From the NCBI GenBank assembly GCA_023399455.1, contig JAEWPN010000030.1, positions 1-27,399 of the forward strand: DNA of 27,399 bases. Direction: 5' to 3'. The notes beneath the pieces are model-generated. The model was given only the letters and a program-made list of their open reading frames with translations, searched no databases and had not been told where the DNA came from. Made by a program: the position numbers and the translations under genes. Shown here piece by piece: positions 14,891-23,541 of the stretch; the stretch's first letter is position 1, and every line of letters starts with the position of its first letter. The stretch is from Bacillota bacterium (GTDB taxonomy: Bacteria > Bacillota > Clostridia > Lachnospirales > Lachnospiraceae).

Positions 14891-14937
14891 GTCTTTTCTC
14901 CTTCGGATGATCCAAACTTTATTCCATAATAAAATAT

Positions 14938-14971
14938 ATCCGCCGCTTTGTGTTGTAAAAAAGCGACGGAT
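14938..14971 (-). terminator. Terminator hairpin downstream of tag
   Basis: ATCCGCCGCTT (14938-14948) pairs with AAGCGACGGAT (14961-14971) with one position that is G-U on the minus strand. On that strand the stem is followed by ATATTTTATTA. It ends the unit containing the solute-binding, GGDEF/EAL and tag genes. Confidence 0.65.
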
Positions 14972-14977
14972 TCGCGA

Positions 14978-15559
14978 TCATCTAAACTCTACCGGACACT
15001 CATCTATAATCTGCCGATACCTAAAGCAATGAATATCATGGTCATTAATAATCCCGCAGGCCTGCAGATGAGAATACACCGTAATGGAGCCAAGGTACTT
15101 AAATCCCCTCTTTTTCAGTTCCTTGCTTACCACATCCGACAAATCATTGCTGGCGACCGGCACTATTCTATGATCCTCATAAATAATGCTCTTATACCCG
15201 CTATATCCCCACAGAAATTCATCAAAGGATCCGAATTCATCGATTATTTTCTTATATGCTCTCGCATTGTCGATAACCGCACGAATTTTTCGAATCGATT
15301 TTATCATATCTCCGGTTTCCATGATTCTATCTATATCCGCATCACCGTACAAGGCAATTTTCTCATAATCGAAATCATCAAAGCACTTACGAAAGGTTTC
15401 TCTCTTCTTAAGCATCATCGTCCAGTTCAGCCCGCACTGCATGACCTCCATCATCAGAAATTCAAAATGCTTCCTGTCGTCATGCAACGGAATTCCCCAT
15501 TCCTTATCATGGTATTCTTCATTGATCCCGCCATCCTTACACCAATTACATTTATCCAT
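14978..15559 (-). CDS. tag: DNA-3-methyladenine glycosylase I
   Basis: The 193-residue protein excises 3-methyladenine from alkylated DNA, the first step of base excision repair. The family pattern is intact: CNWC (residues 4-7), EYHDKEWGIPLHDDRKHFEFL (listed here as the YHDxEWG and DDRxHFE motifs), an LNWTMMLKKRE segment in place of the usual LSW, and NDHDIHCFR near the C-terminus. Cys4, His17, and the late His and Cys would form the zinc site known from E. coli Tag. ATG at 15559 has AAAGGAG upstream. It begins 29 bases after the GGDEF/EAL stop, on the same strand, so it may be co-transcribed; a functional link to signalling is not implied. Confidence 0.9.
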   Translation of the reverse strand: MDKCNWCKDGGINEEYHDKEWGIPLHDDRKHFEFLMMEVMQCGLNWTMMLKKRETFRKCFDDFDYEKIALYGDADIDRIMETGDMIKSIRKIRAVIDNARAYKKIIDEFGSFDEFLWGYSGYKSIIYEDHRIVPVASNDLSDVVSKELKKRGFKYLGSITVYSHLQACGIINDHDIHCFRYRQIIDECPVEFR

Positions 15560-15588
15560 ACATAGCTCTCCTTTTGGAACTTACGTCC

Positions 15589-18500
15589 CTATTCTGAAAC
15601 AGCCGCATAAGCATCCTGAATCTCCTGAACAATCTGCTCCGGAATAGGGGCAGGCTGAAGCTGCGGCCTGGCGATATAGTATCCCTGTAAATAATCAACG
15701 CCCAGGCTAATAAGCGTGCGAAGCTCTTCATAGGTCTCCACTCCCTCCGCGATCACACGTATATCACGGCCTTCGGTATAGGACAGCAGATTCTGTAAAA
15801 GCTTACGGCGGTTAGCATCGTTGTCGATATTGCGCACGATTGAAATATCCAGCTTTACAAAGTTCGGCATGGTCGCCAGCAAAGCAGTATCGGAATTGTA
15901 TCCGGTACCAAAGTCATCCAAAGCAATCTGACAGTTCCACTTCGCAGCCCACTCCAGTTTTCTGCGAGTCTCCATTTCGGTGGAGCGTTCCTCTTCCGTA
16001 ATCTCAATAATTACTCTTGGAAGCAAATGCGAGAACCTCTCTTGAATATATTTCTCGTCCTTGGCATTCAATTGCTGACTGGCAATGGAATTCACAAATA
16101 TACGGATAGAAGACGCTGCTTCCGGCAGCTTCTCGAATGCCGCAAGGCTCTGCCGCCAAGTCAGTCTCTCTATCCCATAGAGCTTAGACTGTGACTTCGC
16201 TAACAGCAGTACTTCCCCCGGAGACTTGATACTTTCCAGCGTGGGACGCATTAAAGCTTCATATCCGAACACCTCACCATTTCTCGCATCCACGATAGGC
16301 TGGAAGTGGAAAGTTACTTTCTCCTTATCTATGAGACGGTTGATTTCCTCCTGATTCTGCAATAAATAAGAGTCCCTTTTATAATGTTCCATATCGAATT
16401 CGCCGAACTCTCCTTTGGTCGTATTCTTCACCTGATACATCGCGAAATCGGCATATTTCAGAAGCTTATCATAGGAGGTAGCATGGTCTGGGTACCAGGC
16501 GATTCCAGCGGATGCACGAATATTGATGCTGGTATTATCCGGCAGGAAAAATATAGTCTGCCGCACACCGTCTTCAAGTACATGAATGATTTCCTGCACC
16601 TCTTCTCGGGAAGAATAACCGGAAAAAAGCACATAGAACTCATCGCCTGACATACGGGCAATAAGCGTCTGCTCCGGCGAATAACGCCGCAGCGCCTCCG
16701 CCATGCTGCGGATATAAGCATCGCCGCTGTCGTGCCCGTAAGTATCGTTGATAAACTTCAGGTTATCCAAATCCAGCATTACCATCGCCGCAATGCCAAG
16801 CTCATGCGGATTGCTGAAACGTTTTTTGAGCTCTACGCTGAACGCCCGCCTGTTGAGCAGATCCGTCAGCAGATCATAATCCCTCTCTCGCTCGATCTTG
16901 CGCCTCTTTAAAATCTCTTGTGTGACATCACTGACTACCCCCGTGATATGATTATTAGAAGAAACCACTCGAAGCCGCACCCACCTCGGAGCTTGCGCCG
17001 GATGCTCTATGCGAAGAATCTTCGTGCTCCCATCCTCTGTTCCATCCTCTACCTGCCCGTTCAAGGTCTCCATCAACTCATCGAACTCCTGCTTATCGAT
17101 AGTGCCGTCTGTGGCCTGCTCACTATAAAATCCCAGCATCTCGAAAAAGTGACCTGTGCAAAATACCCGGTCCGAATCCGGCTGAGTCTCAAAGGCACCG
17201 ATTTCTACCCCCGCCATATCGATAATCTGAGAAAGGCGGCTGGCCTCTCTCGCTACCCGTGAGCTAAGCGTCTCAATAGCCCCGGACAGTTCGTCGATCT
17301 CCGAAATCTTCAGCTTACCAAGCTCGAGAGGACGTCTGGGGTCACTCTCACGAAGCTGCTTGAGAAGTCTGGTAATAGGATGGGCTACCGATAAACCGGC
17401 TGCCCAGGCGGCGGTAAGCCCCAATACAAGGGAGATTCCCCATGTCACCCATATCGAGCCGGATACGCCTTGCGAGAAACCCAGAAGCTCCTCGTCATCC
17501 AGCATTCCAATTAACGCCCATCTCTCATTTTCAAAAGGCGTATTGGTATTATAGAGATTAAAGTATTGTATACATCCATAGACGTCTCTCTTATGGCCGG
17601 AAGTATTGTCAATGACCCGATAGGAATCCGCATATTCATCTTCCTGTGTAAAACTCATCTGCTTTGCCATTCCGAAACGATGCTTAAAGACAGGGCCGGT
17701 GGAAAGCTGCGTATTGAAAATCAGCTCCTCGCCCTCAGCAACACCGACAAAATACATTCCTTGCTTCTCCTGATTCAATTCCTGATACGGCATCTGCTTG
17801 CTTAAGTAATCGACGGAAAGCTCCACTCCCAATATCGCACGCACCACTCCGTTCTGATCCCTAAGGGGCATCGAATAGGTAATCGTATCCAGGCTGTCTC
17901 CCGCCGCACGAAAAACCGGGCTCCAATATCCCAAATCTTTCTCCTCTATTTCAGGATACTTAAGCGCGGCCTCATAAGGCTTACTATAATAATTCCAGCT
18001 AACCAAGTCATCAGGGTCAAAGCTCATACGGGACTGCCAATTGGAATCCAGAGGGATCCCTAGCTCCTTGGATATACATACCGGAGCATGCAAAAGCAGT
18101 AAATCTGAGTTATTGGCTGAATTGGTGGCTGGGTCCATATCACGGATATACAGACCGTGCTTTTGCATCTGTCCTTCTTCATCGCGGCCTTCTCCATCCG
18201 TCAGGATAAGAAAAACTCCTGTTACCAAATTGCGGCGCAGCAAACTAATCAGCTCCGGCGCACTTTGGCTCAGAATCTCATTTCTGAGCAAGGTGCCCGC
18301 CTCGCCTATCTGAATCGGTTCCTTACTGAATGTTCTCCTGATATTCTCTGACGCCGGATCCAAGTTGGACCAGCGCGACAGCATCTCGCTTTGAAGATAG
18401 TTACGACGATTATTCACTGCCCCGTTCAGAATGTCAAAAGCATTGTGGTTGAGCTTTTCAATGGTACCGCCCCAAATTATATTTACGGAAAAAAGGCCTG

Positions 18501-18597
18501 CCTGCACGAATAAGGCAACGATTACCGGAATTAAAATGCGGTTCATAATCGAATTGCCTGACCTGCGGGATTTATCTTTTGATTTCTTTCGTTCCAT
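15589..18597 (-). CDS. Membrane sensor with HAMP, PAS-like, GGDEF (SGDEF) and EAL domains
   Basis: The 1002-residue protein makes or breaks cyclic-di-GMP in response to an outside signal. Predicted layout: membrane helix 20-42, large extracytoplasmic sensor 43-381 (dCache-like in size), helix 382-402, HAMP 403-455, PAS-like 456-565, GGDEF domain 572-735, EAL domain 752-995. The cyclase motif is SGDEF (650-654), with no RxxD inhibitory site five residues before it. The phosphodiesterase site looks complete: EAL at 780-782, N836, E865, D894-D895, K915, EGVE at 951-954 and Q971. Phosphodiesterase activity is therefore likely, and cyclase activity uncertain. ATG at 18597 follows GAGG, only 16 bases after the stop of a solute-binding lipoprotein gene, suggesting that protein supplies the ligand signal. 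Confidence 0.9.
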   Translation of the reverse strand: MERKKSKDKSRRSGNSIMNRILIPVIVALFVQAGLFSVNIIWGGTIEKLNHNAFDILNGAVNNRRNYLQSEMLSRWSNLDPASENIRRTFSKEPIQIGEAGTLLRNEILSQSAPELISLLRRNLVTGVFLILTDGEGRDEEGQMQKHGLYIRDMDPATNSANNSDLLLLHAPVCISKELGIPLDSNWQSRMSFDPDDLVSWNYYSKPYEAALKYPEIEEKDLGYWSPVFRAAGDSLDTITYSMPLRDQNGVVRAILGVELSVDYLSKQMPYQELNQEKQGMYFVGVAEGEELIFNTQLSTGPVFKHRFGMAKQMSFTQEDEYADSYRVIDNTSGHKRDVYGCIQYFNLYNTNTPFENERWALIGMLDDEELLGFSQGVSGSIWVTWGISLVLGLTAAWAAGLSVAHPITRLLKQLRESDPRRPLELGKLKISEIDELSGAIETLSSRVAREASRLSQIIDMAGVEIGAFETQPDSDRVFCTGHFFEMLGFYSEQATDGTIDKQEFDELMETLNGQVEDGTEDGSTKILRIEHPAQAPRWVRLRVVSSNNHITGVVSDVTQEILKRRKIERERDYDLLTDLLNRRAFSVELKKRFSNPHELGIAAMVMLDLDNLKFINDTYGHDSGDAYIRSMAEALRRYSPEQTLIARMSGDEFYVLFSGYSSREEVQEIIHVLEDGVRQTIFFLPDNTSINIRASAGIAWYPDHATSYDKLLKYADFAMYQVKNTTKGEFGEFDMEHYKRDSYLLQNQEEINRLIDKEKVTFHFQPIVDARNGEVFGYEALMRPTLESIKSPGEVLLLAKSQSKLYGIERLTWRQSLAAFEKLPEAASSIRIFVNSIASQQLNAKDEKYIQERFSHLLPRVIIEITEEERSTEMETRRKLEWAAKWNCQIALDDFGTGYNSDTALLATMPNFVKLDISIVRNIDNDANRRKLLQNLLSYTEGRDIRVIAEGVETYEELRTLISLGVDYLQGYYIARPQLQPAPIPEQIVQEIQDAYAAVSE

Positions 18598-18613
18598 TTA
18601 CATCCTCTTCCTG

Positions 18614-20080
18614 TCAATCCCCATCGATTATAACGCGGACTGCATTTATCAGTCCTTCATACCAGCTTTGGAAATTTTCATCCGTCGCAAATTGTGCTGT
18701 CGCGTCCTCCATAGACATTCCGCCCTCCGTCAGTGTGAGAATCTGTTCACGGTCAGCCTTAGCGCGGTCTGAAAGAGAATATTCAATTACTTCTCTGGCA
18801 TCGGCAGAGCCAGAAAATGCTTTCTCAAAATACAAATCATATCCATTGACCACGTCCACCGACACGGAAAGAGCATCCTTAAGTGATGCAGGAAGTTGTT
18901 CAAAGCCCTCTGCGCTTTCGATTAAAGACATATCATTTGCCGCTTTCTCTACCGGAAGATAAGCGGAGGAAATCGCGAAATCAATATTTTGTTCCTCCTC
19001 CACAAACCATTTCAAGAAGATCGCCGCAGCCAGATCGTTCTGAGGATTCGATGAAAGAACCGCCATCCCCGCACCCTGCTGAATGGCACTAAGCTCCGCT
19101 CCTTCAAAGCAGGGGGCCGGAAGGACTGCCGCCTCAATAGGATAGCTGGATTCATCCTCCAAGGTAACCCGCTCCGGAAAATAAGTCGCTCCCGAAGTAG
19201 ATCCTACCAAGACAATCAAATCCCCGGTCTTGGCGTCGTCCGAACGGAAACGTCCGTAGGCGCCGAACCAGCCGTTGATATAAGGGATATAATAGTTATC
19301 CCAGAGCTTTCGGAAAGCCTCCTCGTCCGGTTCGAAGGCGATCGTTCCTCCCTCATGGGTAAAAAGAGAATTGCCTGTCAACTGATAATAACCGAGAATA
19401 ATATAGTTCGCCATAGCATCCCGCCCGAACATAGCTTTACCGTCGCCCGGAATATCCGGTGTCTCCCCGTCAGTCCAGTTATAGTAAGACTCGGAGGTCT
19501 TCACCACGCCCTCAATGGTTTCAAGCTCCGTCATCGACGTTCCGATAGCAGCCGCAAATTTATCCCAATCAGTTTTATTGATCATCATGATTTCTGTCGC
19601 CTTTGCTATCGGGATGATCTTCAAGCCCTCCGCCTCGCCAAGCCGGCCTTCCTCGATATATGCATCCACGTATCCTGCCAGTTCCTCTTCGGTAAAATAC
19701 CCGCCAAGGTCAGCTACCAGTCCCCGCTTGTCCAAATCGTACACCGTATCTGTATAGGCTGCAAAAATCGTCGGTACCTCGCCGGCTCCTACCTTCTTAT
19801 CCACAGCGTCATGCACCTTTTCATAAAGCTCATTCACATTTCCCTGACCGAATGCCTCTACGACAATGCCTTGCTCCTGCCCCATCGTCTCATTAAAACG
19901 TGTAACAAGACTATCGAAAGCCAGCTTCTGAGGCCCATTGTAATAGTGCCATATCTCAATGGAAACCGGATTGTCAGGGTCCAGCACCGCCTGCTCCTCC
20001 TTCGTTCCTTTCGTACATCCGGCAAGCAGAATCGCGGCACCCGACACAGCAGCGATAATCTTAACCACAGATTTTCTCAT
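18614..20080 (-). CDS. Solute-binding lipoprotein partnered with a cyclic-di-GMP receptor rather than a permease
   Basis: The 488-residue lipoprotein has a short signal peptide with lipobox LAGC (Cys at about residue 22) and a type-1 extracellular solute-binding fold beginning VSIEIWHYYNGPQKLAFDSL, as in carbohydrate or glycerol-phosphate-type binding proteins. No permease or ATPase is encoded beside it; instead the next gene, 16 bases away, encodes the GGDEF/EAL membrane receptor. A co-receptor role, with the loaded protein docking on the sensor domain, is inferred from this arrangement. ATG at 20080 is chosen, with GGGAGGA about nine bases upstream; the GTG at 20098 is part of that site. 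A TATAAT box lies at the right distance upstream, with a weak -35. The ligand is unknown. Confidence 0.85.
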   Translation of the reverse strand: MRKSVVKIIAAVSGAAILLAGCTKGTKEEQAVLDPDNPVSIEIWHYYNGPQKLAFDSLVTRFNETMGQEQGIVVEAFGQGNVNELYEKVHDAVDKKVGAGEVPTIFAAYTDTVYDLDKRGLVADLGGYFTEEELAGYVDAYIEEGRLGEAEGLKIIPIAKATEIMMINKTDWDKFAAAIGTSMTELETIEGVVKTSESYYNWTDGETPDIPGDGKAMFGRDAMANYIILGYYQLTGNSLFTHEGGTIAFEPDEEAFRKLWDNYYIPYINGWFGAYGRFRSDDAKTGDLIVLVGSTSGATYFPERVTLEDESSYPIEAAVLPAPCFEGAELSAIQQGAGMAVLSSNPQNDLAAAIFLKWFVEEEQNIDFAISSAYLPVEKAANDMSLIESAEGFEQLPASLKDALSVSVDVVNGYDLYFEKAFSGSADAREVIEYSLSDRAKADREQILTLTEGGMSMEDATAQFATDENFQSWYEGLINAVRVIIDGD

Positions 20081-20178
20081 TCGTAAATTTCCTCCCACAG
20101 TTTATTTGCTATATTATACTACAGTAATAGGAGAAAATGAAGTAAAAACCCGCATTTTATCGCGCTGTGTCCTGTTTT

Positions 20179-21387
20179 TTACCGGCCGCTTACCTGATAG
20201 TTTGCATAGACTCTTTTACCTGCCACAGCAAATATCCCCCCCGCAAGAATATACAAAATGGGAACTGCCTGCCACGCTGTAAATGTTCTGCCGGCAAGCG
20301 ATACCGTCCGCGAGCTGAAGATGCTCCATACGGCAACAAATTCGCTGGGAATATAGCTCAAAAGCTGGGACGCCGCCCGGTACTGTTCCGGTATGTTAAA
20401 AAACAATAATAATATAATCATTCCAACTACCAGCGCCAGCGTACCGATGCCGCTATGAAGCAGTTCAGACAGCATCATTACAAATATGCCGGTCAGAACT
20501 CCCGCAATCATCAGCATGCTATAGGAAATCAGAACCGCTTCTCCCACGCTTAACGGATAAGAATAATTGGTATACATCAATTGAAATGCACCGGAAAAGC
20601 CGTCCGCACCATATAATGCAAACGCAAGGCTAAATGCCAGCACAATATACACAATCGACACAAGAAGTGAAAAACTGATTCCTGCTAAAATCTTAGCCCA
20701 ATAAGCATTATGCCTTCCATATCTGCTGCAAAGTATGAGCTGATCCGTTCTTTTGGCATGCTCCTCCGCAAAAACGCTCGACAGGCAGACCGTGATCATG
20801 ATAAGCATCATCAGGCCTATTGTATTCATGCAGTCAAAAAGCTGCCAATATCCGTCTTTGTATACAAACGTCATCGGCCATTCCAGCTTATCCTCCTGTT
20901 CCTGCCAGAAGACCTTTTCGCCCTGCGTCAGGCGGAGTTCTTCCCTCGTTTCTTCTAACATTCTTTGACGCATTGCATGCATATCCTCTTCGTCTGCCGC
21001 CCACTGCCGCACTTCAGAAACCGTCATATTTGCCGTATTTCTGACAAATTGAAATATTGCGCTATATGGCCGTGCATATGCTTCATACTCTTTTGTCAAT
21101 GTATATGCCTCCACATCGGAAGGAATTTTATCATACCCGGCCTTCATTTCCTCCAGCAGGCTTTGGTCAATGGACCTGCCGCTTAATCTTTGCTGATACT
21201 CCTTATCAGTCTGGAACATATGATAATGGGTATCGATTTTAACACCATTTGCATAATAATCTCCAAGAAGAGCTGCTATTACCGTAAATATGACAATAGG
21301 CAGCATAATAGCAGCGGTGACCAGAACGATTTTACGTCTTATTATTTTCTTAAGTTCATATCCATACAATGTTTTAAAATTATCCAT
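20179..21387 (-). CDS. ABC-2 type transporter permease
   Basis: A 402-residue membrane protein with the ABC-2 permease layout: a basic N-terminal segment (YGYELKKIIRRKIVL), a first membrane helix at about 18-40, a long extracytoplasmic loop (about 42-180) and five further helices in the C-terminal half, where there are FAEEHAKRTDQLILCSRYGR and GRTFTAW connecting segments. It should form the channel for the ATPase encoded immediately upstream, exporting a peptide, lipid or drug, or sensing one. ATG at 21387 overlaps the ATPase gene by eight bases and has GAGGG eight bases before it; the TTG at 21405 is within that gene and is rejected. It is the last gene of the sigma-factor operon. Confidence 0.85.
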   Translation of the reverse strand: MDNFKTLYGYELKKIIRRKIVLVTAAIMLPIVIFTVIAALLGDYYANGVKIDTHYHMFQTDKEYQQRLSGRSIDQSLLEEMKAGYDKIPSDVEAYTLTKEYEAYARPYSAIFQFVRNTANMTVSEVRQWAADEEDMHAMRQRMLEETREELRLTQGEKVFWQEQEDKLEWPMTFVYKDGYWQLFDCMNTIGLMMLIMITVCLSSVFAEEHAKRTDQLILCSRYGRHNAYWAKILAGISFSLLVSIVYIVLAFSLAFALYGADGFSGAFQLMYTNYSYPLSVGEAVLISYSMLMIAGVLTGIFVMMLSELLHSGIGTLALVVGMIILLLFFNIPEQYRAASQLLSYIPSEFVAVWSIFSSRTVSLAGRTFTAWQAVPILYILAGGIFAVAGKRVYANYQVSGR

Positions 21388-22087
21388 GATTTTTTCCCTC
21401 TTCAAACTGCTCTAAGTAAAACTGTTCCAAATCTCCGCGATTCTCGTCCCATCCTCCCTGATATATGAGCTGTCCGTCCTTCATCATCAAAACAGTATCC
21501 GCGATATGCTCGATATCGGACACGATATGGGTGGAGAGCAAGACGATATTATTCTTTCCAAGCTGCGCGATCAAATCCCGGAATCTTACTCTTTCCTTCG
21601 GATCAAGCCCCGCCGTAGGTTCGTCCAGTATCAAAAGCTGCGGTTCTCCGAGCAAAGCCTGAGCGATTCCCAGCCGCTGCTTCATGCCCCCGGAATAGGT
21701 CTTAATCTTCTTTTTCCCTGCATCCTGCAAAGCCACCAGTCTAAGTAATTCTACCGCCTTCCGCTTCGCCTGCGCCCTGTCAAGACCTTTCAAAGCGGCC
21801 ATATACAGCAAAAAATCCATTCCCGTAAAATCAGGATAATATCCGAAGTCCTGCGGAAGGTATCCCAGCCGTGAACGGTATTCCTCGCTGGAAACATCCT
21901 CACCATCCAAAGAAACGCTCCCGCCCGTAGGCTTTAAAATGCCGCATATCAGCCTCATCAGAGTAGTCTTTCCTGCACCGTTAGCCCCCAGCAGACCATA
22001 AACTCCTTTTTGTAATTTAAGTGTTACTCTGTCCACCGCGATTCTGCTTCCATATTGCTTGGACAGCCTGTCTATTATAAGCTCCAT
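21380..22087 (-). CDS. ABC transporter ATP-binding protein
   Basis: The 235-residue ATPase has all nucleotide-binding motifs: Walker A GANGAGKTT (residues 34-42), Q-loop in LGYLPQDFG, signature YSGGMKQR, Walker B LLILDEPTAGLD and switch His in LLSTHIVSDIE. It is of the ABC-2/drug and lantibiotic exporter type. It overlaps the permease gene by eight bases and follows the membrane protein gene by 16 bases, so all four genes of the sigma operon are probably one transcript. ATG at 22087 follows AAAGGAG with a seven-base gap. The exported substrate cannot be told from sequence. Confidence 0.9.
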   Translation of the reverse strand: MELIIDRLSKQYGSRIAVDRVTLKLQKGVYGLLGANGAGKTTLMRLICGILKPTGGSVSLDGEDVSSEEYRSRLGYLPQDFGYYPDFTGMDFLLYMAALKGLDRAQAKRKAVELLRLVALQDAGKKKIKTYSGGMKQRLGIAQALLGEPQLLILDEPTAGLDPKERVRFRDLIAQLGKNNIVLLSTHIVSDIEHIADTVLMMKDGQLIYQGGWDENRGDLEQFYLEQFEEGKNHG

Positions 22088-22103
22088 AAAACGCTCCTTT
22101 CTT

Positions 22104-22808
22104 TTAAATCAATTCTTCCGTCCTTACTACTGTCTTTCTATATTCCACTGCTGTAGCGACACAGAGAATAGCCAATAAAACCAGCCACCAGCCAAATACT
22201 TCCGGCTGGTACAGCAATGTTATAGTATATTTGCTCACGATGGGAAAAGCGCTGATAATAATGGCATATCCCATGCAAACATAAGAAGTCTCCCTGCTGC
22301 GAATTTTGCGTACCAGCCATAAACCCCCGGCATTGGTAAGAAGATAAGGCACCAGCAAGTAAACTCCTGTCTGAAGCGCCGTAGAGACGCCGTGCATATG
22401 CCCCAGCGGAACAAGCAGGCAAAGCAGTATCAAATGAAAGACTCCCAATATCCCCATACGGGCCAGCACTACACTCTTTAACGAGCATCTTGATGCCATT
22501 TCCAACTCCGCCATCCCGTACACCTCTGAGCGGACATTTTCTGCTATTGAGACTGCTGCCAGATAGGGCATCAGTGCCGAAAGTACCCATATCACCTCTC
22601 TCTCCAGAAAGCCTCCGCTTATGAGAGCCACTGCAAAAACCGCAAGTGATAATCCCCATATCCATTTTCTGATATAAGAAGCCTGGAGCAGTATAAATTT
22701 AAAATATCCGATTCCGGGCTGCCTTATATTGTTTAAAAAGACTTTCTTTCTCTGTGACTCCGGCGCTTCAAACGCATCGTACAATGCCCTTCTTAATTCT
22801 TTTTTCAT
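22104..22808 (-). CDS. Six-helix membrane protein of a sigma-factor operon, possible anti-sigma factor
   Basis: The 234-residue protein has a basic cytoplasmic N-terminus of about 45 residues (MKKELRRALYDAFEAPESQR at the start), then six predicted helices at about 47-67, 73-90, 116-137, 143-163, 174-191 and 197-218. I do not recognise a family. Its ATG overlaps the sigma-factor stop (ATGA at 22808-22805) and GAGGAGG lies seven bases upstream, so the two proteins are made together. In many ECF operons the co-translated membrane protein is the anti-sigma factor, whose cytoplasmic end holds the sigma; here there is no zinc-finger (zf-HC2) signature, so this role is an inference. Alternatively it is an extra subunit of the downstream ABC transporter. 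Confidence 0.7.
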   Translation of the reverse strand: MKKELRRALYDAFEAPESQRKKVFLNNIRQPGIGYFKFILLQASYIRKWIWGLSLAVFAVALISGGFLEREVIWVLSALMPYLAAVSIAENVRSEVYGMAELEMASRCSLKSVVLARMGILGVFHLILLCLLVPLGHMHGVSTALQTGVYLLVPYLLTNAGGLWLVRKIRSRETSYVCMGYAIIISAFPIVSKYTITLLYQPEVFGWWLVLLAILCVATAVEYRKTVVRTEELI

Positions 22809-23287
22809 ATAAAATCCTCCTCTCCAAGCTTATCCTGCAGCGATTTCAAGATTGCCTGTGTCCTGCGGTAAACCGCAAACCGTGAGATTCCAAGCAGCCT
22901 GCTGATTACAGACACAGGAACCTCATTCACATATCTAAGAAGCATCAGCTCCCGATCTTCCTCACGAAGTTCTTCCAAAGCCTCTCTTACCGCAATAGAA
23001 GTAAGCAGCTTCTCCTCCATGTCATGCTCTGCACTATCATGTATTCGTCTGTGATAATCCTTCTCATCCTCGGGCAGGCGTTCATAGGATTTTCGTCTGT
23101 ATTCGTCAATACAGAGATTCCTCGCCACCGTATAAAGATACTGCAAAGCCTGTCCGGTATTTCGATATGTCGCGCTCTCCAGAAAGCGCAAGAAGGTTTC
23201 TTGAGCGATATCTTCTGCTATATGCTGCTGCCGCAGCTTAAAATAGCAGTACCGGTATATCTTGTCATATTGTTCTTCTATGTCCAT
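22805..23287 (-). CDS. ECF-type RNA polymerase sigma factor
   Basis: The 160-residue protein has both ECF domains: region 2 near the start (YDKIYRYCYFKLRQQ, then AEDIAQETFLRFLE) and region 4 near the end (LREEDRELMLLRYVNEVPVS followed by VISRLLGISRFAVYRRTQ), with a helix-turn-helix for the -35 box. It probably switches on its own operon in response to envelope stress or an antimicrobial. ATG at 23287 fits the usual family N-terminus. The nearest strong ribosome binding site, AAAGGAGG (23310-23303), is unusually far away, 15 bases, with a weaker AGAGAG between. A longer reading from 23356 lacks any such site. I see no clear promoter in the short gap between the start and the terminator at 23369. 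Confidence 0.88.
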   Translation of the reverse strand: MDIEEQYDKIYRYCYFKLRQQHIAEDIAQETFLRFLESATYRNTGQALQYLYTVARNLCIDEYRRKSYERLPEDEKDYHRRIHDSAEHDMEEKLLTSIAVREALEELREEDRELMLLRYVNEVPVSVISRLLGISRFAVYRRTQAILKSLQDKLGEEDFI

Positions 23288-23368
23288 GGACTCTCTTAGG
23301 AACCTCCTTTCATAGTATTTAACGGTTGAAGGGTGACGGATGTGCGGCGTTTGCATACAAAAATAATA

Positions 23369-23400
23369 AAAGCCCGGAGAACTGCTACGCTCCGGGCTTT
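23369..23400 (-). terminator. Strong terminator downstream of the DUF3788 gene
   Basis: AAAGCCCGGAG (23369-23379) and CTCCGGGCTTT (23390-23400) form a perfect 11-bp stem with a ten-base loop. On the minus strand it is followed by TTTATTATTTTTG. It insulates the sigma operon from transcription entering from the DUF3788 gene. The gap 23401-23541 between it and that gene shows nothing else. Confidence 0.85.
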
Positions 23401-23541
23401 ATCCTGCTCTCCTCTATTAACTATTCTGTCCGATCTCGGCTTGCTATCAAACACTCCTGAAAAATCATAATAATCTGAGATATTTAACTTCTTAATTTTA
23501 TGAACTCTTTCATAACTCGATCATTTATAGATAAAAATATA

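Noticed and set aside
19355..20086. 243-codon plus-strand open frame within the solute-binding gene
   Set aside because: Antisense to a well-supported lipoprotein gene with a lipobox and a good start; the translation shows no coherent motif.
20110..20178. Terminator for the ABC-2 permease gene
   Set aside because: Only a three-to-four-base stem (CGC/GCG) near a T-run was found; too weak to call.
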